This document shows, in pieces, positions 25,331-35,792 of a stretch of 64,000 bases of DNA. Positions within the stretch are counted from its first letter, which is position 1. Each line of letters starts with the position of its first letter. Source of the stretch: Rhizophagus clarus. Taxonomy: Eukaryota; Glomeromycota; Glomeromycetes; Glomerales; Glomeraceae. Made by a program: the position numbers and the translations under genes. The notes below the pieces were generated by a model, which was not told the DNA's origin, did no database searches, and saw only the letters and a program-made list of their open reading frames with translations. The stretch is taken from contig BLAL01000191.1 in NCBI GenBank assembly GCA_015698045.1, positions 926,001 through 990,000 of the forward strand. Direction: 5' to 3'.

Positions 25331-27686
25331 TCACGAATATCTAGAACATTTTAAAACGGACAATTAAATCAATTCATTTTACATTTTTTTTTTACATTAA
25401 TATTTTTATTTTAATACTTCTTTTCTATATAGATAAGAAATTATTATTTATTGTACATATTATTATTATGGTCAGATAAGATTATATATATACATATATA
25501 TATATTATATATATAATTTATATATAAAGTAGGATAAGAGAAATGTCGGGAGGTGTCGTCAACTTTTTACGAAATATAATTATAATTAGATATAATATTT
25601 ATTATTTTATTGTGAAAGATTAAATCGAAAGAAATTTATTTTAAATTTTTTTTTTTTTTTCATCGCGTGTGTGAGGCTCGTTAATAAATTTTTTTATTTT
25701 TTTTTAAAAAAAAACATTCAAAATCTTTTTTTATTCCAAATATCGAATTTTTTTTTTTTTACAATGCGATAAAAATAAATTTTGATCGAAATCTATCTTA
25801 TTTTAGAAGTAATCGGTGTAATTAATCCAAAAAAAGGTTTGATGGTACAATCAATCCACAGTCGGGTCTTTTTTAGCTGTGATACATCGATCTTCTGACC
25901 ATCTTAACTCATGTGGAAAAGAAACTTAAACATAACAAAGACATAATCTTTTGCACATTATCATTTTATGCATATTCTGATAACCATATTTATTTTTGTC
26001 CTCCGATTCCTGACAGTCTCGCAAAGTACCTCCCTTAAGTGTAAGGCATTAAAGTTTATAATCCGGTTTTTCTCGGTTAATATTTAGGAAATCTCCATAT
26101 GCAAATAATCACCGTCCCCAAATAAAAATTCATTACATACAATATATAATGTACATTAACAAACATTAATAATGTTAATATTAGTAAATAAACACCGTAT
26201 TATCATGTGTTTGTGTTTCCGTACTGTTTCCGTCCCATGAAATTACTTGCAAAAAAAAAAAAAAATTGCTTATTGGTATTTTAATTGGAAGTCATCTGTA
26301 AAAAAAAAGAGCATGCAGAAGTGTCAGGTGTAAAATTCGTCTAACTTTTAACATTCAATTTTTTCTTTTCCAATTCCGTAACATTTCAACTTCTTCACGC
26401 GACTTTTCCATTTATATCATTCTTCCTAACAAGGTAATAAAAGTCTTGTGTTAAAACGTTCAAGGGAACGCGATATTTATATTTATTAAAAGCTGCAGGG
26501 TGTACTTTTGTGATTGAAATTATCTTTCGCTACTTTCGACATACATTTGTTGATTTGTTAATTTTGTATTTGAAACAAGGTAATAATAATAATAGCAATA
26601 CTAGTAACGAATTACTACCATTTACTGTATAAAAAAAAACGGATTGTTACTAAATTTTTTTTAACTATTAATAAATATTACCTTTTTTTGATTGTTACTT
26701 TTTACGAGTGCAGGCGTAAAATTTCTTGAAAATTCTAATGTGATCATCTTAACATCATGCGAAACGTTTGTGTTTCAGTAACGTCATGATATTAACCTGT
26801 TAGAACTTACGTTATTAACCAATTAAGGTGCTTAGGCGGATCCCTTACATAAAGTCATATGACCAATCGTTCTTTTTCATGGGGAATTATTTAATATTAA
26901 GTCACATGTGCAATCGAATCCAGTTTACAAGAGAATATTCTTTATCCTTATCAAATATCGAATCTTTTTTGAAGGAAAAGATTTCATTTATTTCGCCTCA
27001 TCAATAATAAGTGTTCTTTCATTTCTAAACAAAAAAATGTTAGTTTGATCTTTTCTTACAAAAAAATGGAATAAATGATATTCATAATTTTTTATCCAAA
27101 TTTAAACAGAGAATAAATAAATAGTACACTATATATATTAATTTGTCAAAAAAGGAAGGTAACAAAAAACATTACCGCCACAAGGAACCTAGATTTGAAA
27201 AATTTTATACTTCCGTACTCTTTCCAAAATTATTATCTTAATAATGCATATCTCATTTTTAATATTATAACTTATTTAGTGAAGTGACTAATTATAAGCG
27301 AATGAAATATCATTAATTATATTAAACACAAAGTTTGATCCTTTTTTTCAATATAATCTTAATTTTTGACTTTTTTTTAATGATTGCCACGGGTATTCCG
27401 ATATTCCGATCTATAATGTTATTAATTTACTTTGTGTATGACATCATGATAAGCTTCCGAGAAATTTTTATTTCGTTTGACCCTTTGATGTATAAATATG
27501 TTGGGATTTATTTTTTTTTTTTTTCCCATCGAAAAAAATTATTATTTCTTTTTTTTTTCTTTTTTTTTTGAAAAAACAATCTGTGTAACACAATTCTTGT
27601 CGTAAAATATTTTTTTTTTTTTTAAATACAATCAATACAATCAAATCTATTTATCCTTTGTACCTTAATTTATATAAATTAATATA
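25331..27686. other. Intergenic between arrestin genes
   Basis: 3' flank of arrestin A, then upstream region of arrestin B. Composition is slightly less AT-biased than the repeat zones. A 78-codon open frame at 27335-27571 ends in a Phe run and is not supported. A CCCATGAAATTAC word near 26235 matches an arm of the palindrome at 11660-11749. Confidence 0.5.
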
Positions 27687-29393
27687 ATGCCTCCTTTAAC
27701 ATCATCACAATCTGTTACTTCACTTTCACGCACTCTTACAAGTTCAAGAACTTCAAGAATACAACCAACAACGATATCAACGATATCAACGATGTCTACA
27801 ACCTCGCAACAACGACAACAACAACAACAATCACATCATCATCATCACGCAAATTCTCGTTCTCAAACTCAATTAGCTTTACTTAAACTTAGTAGTATAA
27901 TACCTCCATCATCAACAAATTTACAAATTAATTTAATCGAACCTGTACTTTATTTTAGAGGAGATTCTGAAGAATCTGTAGGTTGTTTTCTAAGAGGTAA
28001 TTTAATATTAAATTTACCTAAACCAACAAAAATTCGTAAAATTGAAATGAAATTTATCGGAAAAATGAAAACTTATTGGCCTGAAGGAAAAGTTTATTAT
28101 GGTAATTTATTATTTTTTTTTTACTAATATTATTACTGTAGGTTTCCAAATTTTTTTAATCAAATTAATCCTTTTTTTTTTTAGGATCGACATCAAATCG
28201 AAATGAACTGTGTGAAGAACGAGAAATATTCGCTCATAACTGGACATTCCTTTCATCATCCACTTCCTCATCCGAAACATCATCACTTTCATCCGCATTA
28301 AATTCCGGTTCAAATTCTAATCGTTTCAAAATCTTACGTTGTTCTTCAAGTACTCCAAAATTTAACTTAATTCCAGCTGGTATACACAAATATCCTTTTG
28401 AATTATTTATACCAGGAAATATTCCTGAAACTATCGAAGCGGAACGTGGTACGGTAAATTATAAATTAAGTGCTACTGCAATTCGTCCTGGATTATTTCC
28501 AAATTTACACGTATCACAACACGTACCTATAATTAGAACTATTCTCGAAGAGAGGAATTCTGAAGGAATTGTTATTGCAAGTGAATGGAATAATCAATTA
28601 GGTTATGAAATTACTATTCCTAAAAAAGCTTACCCTATTGGTGATTCCATTGATATCGATTTAAAATTAAACCCTAAAGCGAAAAAGGTTAATGTTGTTG
28701 GAATTAAAATTCAAATTGAAGAAGAATCTGTCTATAAAACTAATGGTCAAAAGAATTTTGAATCACGTACTTTGTTAGTACATAAAGTTAATAATTTCGC
28801 TGAACAAATGGTTTTATCTGATAAAAATTATTCATTAAATAATAATAATACCTTTATTCAAGAAGGAACTAGTTCTTCAGCTCAAATTCAGGATGATGAT
28901 GAAACTTTATTTTATCATAAAAACATTTCTTTACCAATTCCAAAATGTACAAGTCCTATATGTTTTTCTTATAAGTCCTCTTCAATTAACATTTCACATT
29001 ATCTTAAATTCATTTTTACCGTAAAACCATCTAATAATGATGAAAATGGTAAAAAGAAGAAAAAGAAATTTGACATTAAAGTGGATGTTCCTATCACAAT
29101 ACTTTCTTGCAGATGTGCAGAAGATTTACCTCAATATGAAGATGGTAATTAATTATCTTAATATTTTTATTCTTCTTCTTTAAAATAATAATAATTCTAA
29201 CAAATATTTTTTTTTTTTAATTTTTCCTTAAATAGATTCACCTTCATACGAATCTCCTCCATCATATGAACAATCAACAAGACGACAATCACAACGATAT
29301 TCGATTAATAATAATGAAATTCGACACAATAGTACTAACACTATTACAACAATTACAAATCATCCTCCATTGGAACGATTATTAACGGTTTAA
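27687..29393 (+). CDS. Alpha-arrestin (arrestin-related trafficking adaptor) B
   Basis: Three exons, 27687-28101, 28185-29144 and 29236-29393 (1,533 nt, 510 aa), both introns phase 1. The N-terminus is Ser/Thr/Gln/His-rich (QQRQQQQQSHHHHH). The arrestin core parallels paralogue A: INLIEPVLYFRGDSEESVGC, EREIFAHNWTF, FELFIPGNIPETIEAERGTV and GYEITIPKKAYPIGD. The C-terminus clusters LPQY (453-456), SPSY (460-463) and PPSY (466-469), the last a full PPxY motif. The last exon, absent from A as a separate exon, carries most of this cluster and a basic Asn/Thr-rich tail. The predicted role is the same as A: a ubiquitin-ligase adaptor for membrane cargo. Confidence 0.88.
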
Positions 29394-30208
29394 ATTTTTT
29401 TTGTACATATCATTACCAAAAATTTTTGTATTATAAATAGATTCATATAGAAATTTTAAATAAAAAAAAAAACAAACGATTTCCATTAATACATATAAAA
29501 TAAGGATCCGTTATGTCATTTGGGATGGTTTTCTATTTATGGATCGGATGACGGTTATCCATCATACCGAGTGATAGCCACATTTTTTATTAATCCATAC
29601 TTTTGGAAATAAACTGAATTCTGTTAATTTTGTTAATCTATTAATTTCCTAAGGAAATTTTTTTTTAAAAAAAACAAAACTTTTTATTATAACAAATAAG
29701 AGGTTTAACTGGGTGTCACCCTAGATTTTTTTTGCCACTATATCACGTGACTTAAAATTTTAATTTTTTAAATTTGAAATTTTTTTACAAAAAAAAAGTT
29801 ACACGAAGTTGATAACAATAAATAAATAAAATAAATAAAATAAATACAAAAAAAAGTTTTTCATAAGAATAAAATTTTGATAAAATACACAATAATATTA
29901 AAAATTTGTATTGTATTCAATAGTATAGACAACTAGTATCTAGTAATAATAAATTAAAAGAGATGTATAATAAAAGAAGTAAAAAAGTAATAAAAAAAAA
30001 AGTAAAAAACAAAAGGAGCAATCAAAGATAAAAAAATGATGAAAAGAAAGATTAAAAATAAAATAATGACAAAAGAAGTGATTAAAAATAAAAGAATTAT
30101 GAAAGAAGTAGTAATAGTAAGTTGACTTGAAAATTCTAAATTTATATATACAGTATATTATATAATTAAACTTATTAGTTATTGATTAACTGATTAGTCT
30201 TATAATTA

Positions 30209-30244
<36 letters not shown>

Positions 30245-30539
30245 CAAAAGAAGTGCTTTTATTAACTGAAAAAATATATTTATATTAAATCAGTTATTAA
30301 TTATTTATTTATATGTTATAAGTTTAAAATACTTTAAAAAAAAATAATTAAAAAAATATTTTTAAAATTTATTTTTTTTTAATTAAACTTTTTTTTTATG
30401 ATTTTATTTTTTTTATTTTATTTTAAAATTTACTTTTTTTTATTATTTTTCTATTTCTTTTTTATCGTTAGTTCTTATCCTTTATTATTTCTTTTATTAT
30501 TTTTTTTAATTATTTCTTTTAATTTTTTTTTATTTTTAT

Positions 30540-30925
30540 CGCAGTTTTCAAAAATATGTAAACCTATGTAAATCATGGGATAGCATAACTATTGTGTACA
30601 ATTTCACAAAAATCCAATCAAATTTTGAGTTTTTATTATTTGTTAATCACATAAACATGAAATTCATGGAAAATAGACAAAAAAATTTGGAGTTCGCAAG
30701 AGTTCAAAAAAAGTATTTGAAGAGTTCACGCACTTTTTTATAAAATACAAACAGAATTTTATTTAGAATTAGTAACTTTAAGTTATAAAATTTCATAATC
30801 AAAGAAAAATCACCCCTTAATCGCAAGCTAAATATGTAAAATCGCAAGATAAATATGAAAATCACAGGTATCACAAAATCATTTTGTATTACATTGTACA
30901 ATTTCACATATTTTTGAAAACAGCG
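30540..30925. repeat. Candidate TIR element
   Basis: GTTTTCAAAAATATGT near 30544 is matched by its complement near 30918, and GTACAATTTCACA words are also mirrored. About 390 bp, non-coding; the duplication is not clear. Confidence 0.45.
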
Positions 30926-31084
30926 ATAATTATTTCTTTTATTTTTAATTAATTTTATATATACTTTTTTATTTTTGATTTATTTTTTTATTATTATTTA
31001 TCTTTAATTATTCTTTTTATTTTCTTTTTATCTTTATCACTATTTTAAATTGATTAAACTTAGTAATATAAAATAAAATAAAAA

Positions 31085-31370
31085 TTTAAATCTGTAAAAA
31101 CAGTAAATTTTATTGCATTTTCAAATATAAAAGATGTTATTATACTAATGTGAAAACATTAATTTTAACACAGAAAATACAATTTTTAGATAAGTTTATT
31201 TATAAGTAAATTTTTTAAAATTTATGTAATATAAGTATTCTTTATAAATAAATTTACTAGAAAGTTGTGTTTTTTGTGCCAAAATTAATATTTTCATATT
31301 GTAATCATATTTTTTACATTTAAAATACAATAAAATTTATTGTTTTTGCAGATTTTTAAATTTTTTTTTT
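31085..31370. repeat. Candidate TIR element
   Basis: AAATCTGTAAAAACAGTAAA at the left and the near-complement of AAATCTGCAAAAACAATAAA at the right enclose about 285 bp of AT-rich DNA. Non-coding. Confidence 0.45.
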
Positions 31371-31984
31371 TTTATTTTATATAATGTTTTAATTTATTAA
31401 AACATTATTCAGATAATTTAACAAATATTTATTATCTGATAAATAAATAAATAACAAATATATTAACAAATTAAATAAATTAAATGATAAATAAATAATG
31501 AATTGAATATATCAGATAAAAAATAATAACAGATTCATCTAATAAATATCTAGTAAATCTAATATATAATAATATATCCTTTAATACAATACACATGATT
31601 ATATAATATTATAAATTTCAAAAAAAAAAAAATATAATTTTTGTAAAAACAGAAATTTATATTACATAAGACTTTTAAAAAAGAAATTACATATTGATTA
31701 ATTAATTTCAATCAGAATTATAATTAACTAAAATTTTAATGGTATTAACAAATAATCTAAATAAGCTTTAAGAATAATCCAAATAATTTAAATGAAATTA
31801 TGTAAATATTTTAAATGATAGATTTTTAATCAGATCAAATAAATAGAGAACAAATTAAATTAAATTAAATTAGATAAATAAATAACAGATATTTATCAAA
31901 TTAAAATATTAATTTTATATTACTAGACTTACGTAGGTTGAATGAAAAAAAATTGGAATTTGCTTTATTTTAATATGCTCTTAT

Positions 31985-32150
31985 CAATTTTTATGTAATT
32001 CTGCCGATTTTTATATAATTCTGCCAATTTTTATATAATTCTGCCGATTTTATATAATTCTGCTGATTTTTATATAATTCTGCCAATTTTTATATAATTT
32101 TATCAATTTTTATATAATTCTGCCAATTTTTATATAGCTCTGCCAATTTT
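31985..32150. repeat. 20-bp minisatellite
   Basis: About nine direct copies of a unit like TTTTTATATAATTCTGCCAA with single-base variants. It forms the left subterminal region of element A. Confidence 0.8.
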
Positions 32151-32639
32151 TCAATCAAAAATGATTGTCTTTAATTGACTGACTATATAATTACATCATT
32201 TGTTTATTGATTTATTGATAATTTTTTTTTATTTTTGCTTATTACATTTTATTTTTTTCTTTCTGCTCATTTACAAATAAAAAAAAGCAACTGTTAGAAT
32301 GTATTTCTTTAAATAAAAAAAATAAATAAACAAAAAGTTGGTACACACCACTGAAATACCATCATCCAAAGAAGCCGTATTTTTTTTATTTAATCTAAAA
32401 AAAACAAATTTTTTTTTATTTAACATAAAAATGAATTTTTTTAACTTTATTTAATTTAAAAAACAAATTTTTTTTATTTAATTTAAAAAAAAATTTTTTA
32501 GCTTTATTGTAAAAATAGCGAGTTTCGTGTTAAAGAAACATTCTAATGTTTCTTTCTTTTCTCCATTTTTGTAGAATGCAGCCTTGAAGATTTCAGAAAA
32601 GCGAATTGACAATAGGTTTTATTATTAATAGTTTTAGAA

Positions 32640-33318
32640 ACGTACCAATATCCCTTTTTTCTCTTCTTAGACGATGGGCATAATTAATGTAAGTTTTGAA
32701 ATTTTTGAAACTTTTTTTTTCTTTGTTTTTTTAGAAGATGTTTTTATTAACGTTTTCATTTTTTTTTTAGTAAGTTTTGGTCTTCAATTTTTGGACGATA
32801 GTCGTGAGCATAATGAATATAAGTTTCAAAATTTTTAAAACTTTATTTTTTCTTTTTTTTTAGGAAATGTTTACTAACATTTTCATCTTTTTTTTGTAGC
32901 TTCTGATCTTCGATTCTTAGATGATGGCTGTGAGCGTAATAAATGTAAGTTTTGAAATTTTTAAAACTTTATTTTTTCTTTTTTTTTAGGAAATGTTTCA
33001 CTAACGTTTTCATCTTTTTTTTTGTAGCTTCTGGTCTTCAATTCTTGGATAATGGCCGTAAGCATAATGAATGTAAGTTTTGAAATTTTTGAAACTTTTT
33101 TTTTCTTTATTTTTTTTAGGAGACGTTTTTACTAACGTTTCCATCTTTTTTTTAGTAGGTTTTGGTCTTCAATTCTTGAACGATGAACATAATGAATATA
33201 AGTTTCAAATTTTCAAAACTTTATTTTTCTTTTTTTTAGGAAACATTTTTACTAACGAATCCATCTTTTTTTTGCAGATTCTGATCAAACATTTTTAGTA
33301 ATTAGGCTTCTTTACAAG
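32640..33318 (+). repeat. Mini-exon/intron tandem array A
   Basis: About five units of roughly 125-135 bp. The best two show a TTTTTTTTGTAG acceptor, a 45-nt exon-like segment (32900-32944 and 33028-33072) and a GTAAGTTTTG donor, with CACTAAC-like branch sites before the acceptor. The intron between them would be 83 nt. The exon-like segments keep an open frame reading SGLQFLDNGRKHNE or close variants. Some copies have lost the donor (ATAAGT). The last segment (33278-33317) ends at a GTATGT donor right before pyrimidine tract 3. Confidence 0.6.
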
Positions 33319-33339
33319 TATGTTTCTTTTTATTTCATT

Positions 33340-34990
33340 TTATTTTTTTTATGATCAATTACATTTCGTTATTTACTAACTTTTCTTTCATTTTTTCTTT
33401 TATCCTCTATGTTTCTTTTCATTTGTTTTCCATTCTTTTTGTCTCTTTTCAATTCTTTTTGTATATTCATATTTCTCTTTCATTTCTTTCTCTTTTTTTC
33501 TTTTTTTACGTTTTTTCTTCTATTTTTTTTTTGACTATTATGTTTAACCCTCTTTTTCGTTTCATCACTTTACATTTGCCCTCATTTTTGCTTTATTCCT
33601 TTACATTTCATCTCCTTTTTATTCGTTTCTTTACGTTTCTTCTCTTTTTATTTTATTTTTTATATTTTCCCTCCTTTTCATTTCACCCTTTACACTTCCC
33701 CCTTCTTTTCATTTTGTTCCTTTTCCTTTTCATTTCATTTCCTCTTTTTTTTGTTCTTTTACATTTCTTTCCTTTCTTTTTGTTCCTTTACATTTCCTCT
33801 TTCTTTCTTTTCATTCCTTTATATTTTCTTTCTTTTCTTTCCATTTCTTTATATTTTTCTACTATTCTTTTCGTTTATTTTCACTTCTCCCTCTATTCTT
33901 TTCTTTTTACCCATCTTTCAGTTTACTTTGTTTCTTTTGTTTCCTTTTGTTTCTTTTCATTTCTCTTCATTCTTTTCATCTCCCCTTCAATTCTTTTGTA
34001 TATTCACATTTTTCTTTTATTTCTTCATGTTTCCTTTATTTTTTTTTTTACGTTTTACCTTCCATTTTTTTTGTTCTATTACGTTTCACTTCTTTTTATT
34101 TCATCACTTTATGTTTTCCCTTTTTTTTCGTTTTGTTCCTTTGCATTTCCTCCTTTTTTTTTGTTCTTTTACATTTCTTTTCTTTCTTTTTGTTCCTTCA
34201 TATTTCCCCTTCATTCCTTTATATTTCCCCTTCATTTCTTTACGTTTTTTCTTTGTTTCTTTACATTTTTCCTTCGTTCCTTTACATTTCTTTTCGTTCC
34301 TTTACATTTCCCTTTCTTTTCTTTCCGTTTCTTTATATTTTCCTACTATTTATTTTGTTTATTTTCACTTTCCTCTTCATTCTTTTCTTTTCATCCACCT
34401 TTTAGTTTATTTTGTCTCTTTTGTTTTTTTTTGTTTCTTTTCACTTCTCTTCATTCTTTTCATCTCCCCTTCAATTCTTTTATATATTCATATTTCTCTT
34501 TCATTTCTTCATGTTTCTTCTATTTTTCTTTTTTTACGGTTTGCTTTCCATTTTTTTCATTCTATTACGTTTCACTCTCCTTTTTGTTTTATCACTTTAT
34601 GTTTCCCCTTCTTTTCATTTTGTTCCTTTGCATTTTCTCCTTTTTTTTTTGTTCTTCTACATTTCCTTTCTTTTTTTTTGTTTCTTTACATTTTCTCCTC
34701 CTTTCTTTTCGCTCCTTTATATCTTCCTTCTCTCTTTTCATTTCTTTATGTTTTCCTACTATTCTTTTTGTTTTTTTTTTATATTACATTATCCTTTTTT
34801 CTTACATTTCTTTCTTCATTCCTTTCATTTTTTTTACCTTTGTATTCTTTTCATTTTTTTTTTGTTTCCCCTTACTTCTTTTCATTTCTCCCTATTTCTT
34901 TTATTTCACTTTTTTTCTTTATTGTTATTCTTATTTTTTAACACATTTCTTTACTTTGATTTATTTTTTTACTTTCATTATAGATTTCTT
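33340..34990. repeat. Pyrimidine-rich tract 3, 1.6 kb
   Basis: Almost entirely C and T on the plus strand, with a loose 30-40 bp periodicity of TTTACATTTC, CCTTTT and TTCTTTTTGTTCC words and internal duplication (33500-34000 resembles 34050-34740). All three plus-strand frames are open for long stretches and give Phe/Ser/Leu-only translations, so these frames are not genes. Confidence 0.75.
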
Positions 34991-35422
34991 TTTTTTAGAT
35001 TAATTTTCTATTAAAATAAATTCTTATTTTTTAATTACTAATAAAATATGTAAATTTTTAAATTAAACTACTTTGAATAAAATTTTTTGAGAAAAAATAA
35101 ATTTTTGTATGTGTCGTATTTCATAAATATAAATAAAATAAATTTAGCTAATTTGGTTGAATTTATATACATTATTTAAAAATTGGAGTGCTGATTTGCA
35201 TGCACTATTTAAAAATCAGAGTGCTGATTTATATATAGGAGTGCCGATTTGCATGCATTATTTAAAAATAGAAGTGCCAATTTTTTGGCACAAATTGGCA
35301 ATGCCGTTCATGAACAATTTGTGCCATAAAATTGGCAACAAAAAATCACAAATCAGACAAATATATCCAAAAATCAAACAAAAATCAGACTGCCAATTTT
35401 GGAGATTTTTTTTATTTGACCT

Positions 35423-35780
35423 GTGTTAATTAATTCAAAAATAATAATAATTACTTTTTTTTTATTATTTTGTTTTTAATTATTATTTTATTTTTCTTTA
35501 AATTACTTTTTTCTAATATTAACTAATAATTCAAATAATTTTAAATAATTCAAATGACTAATTATATATTATTTAAATTATTTAATATTAAATAATATAT
35601 AATCTAGTCATTTAAAATTATATTATAATTCTAGTTTATTTTTATAAATAACTAAAAATTTTTATTTAATATTATAAATTTATAATTTTAGTTAGAATTA
35701 TAAATTTAACTTAAATTATAAATTATTAATTTTAATAATTAAAATAAATTAATGTAGTTCTATAATTATATACTTTAAAA
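35423..35780. other. AT-rich spacer
   Basis: AT low complexity between element A and the LINE insertion. Nothing recognised. Confidence 0.6.
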
Positions 35781-35792
35781 TTCTAAATTTAT

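Larger units (their letters stand above)
29394..31934. other. Gene-free repeats downstream of arrestin B
   Basis: Purine-rich (AAAAGAAG-like) sequence at 29960-30115, a T run at 30210-30240 and pyrimidine-rich stretches near 30430-30540 and 30930-31050. Two TIR candidates are listed separately. No gene. Confidence 0.5.
31935..35422. mobile_element. Large inverted-ended element A (mini-exon array plus pyrimidine tract)
   Basis: Ends AGGTTGAATGAAAAAAA and the complement of AGGTCAAATAAAAAAAA suggest a TIR element of about 3.5 kb. Subterminal repeats occur on both sides: about nine TCTGCCAATTTTTATATAA-like units on the left (31985-32150) and GTGCCGATTTGCATGC-like units on the right (35180-35400). 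Inside lie the mini-exon array and pyrimidine tract 3. No transposase is seen, and no target duplication could be read. Confidence 0.45.

Noticed and set aside
27335-27571. 78-codon frame before arrestin B
   Set aside because: It ends in a Phe run over a T tract and lies where a promoter is expected.
33351-35003. Open frames of up to 550 codons in the pyrimidine tract
   Set aside because: All three frames are open because the strand has almost no A or G, so stops are rare. Translations are only Phe, Ser, Leu, Ile, Tyr and Pro, with no family likeness.
35157-35429. 90-codon frame with repeated LFKNWSADL words
   Set aside because: It falls in the right subterminal repeats of element A; the repetition is at DNA level.
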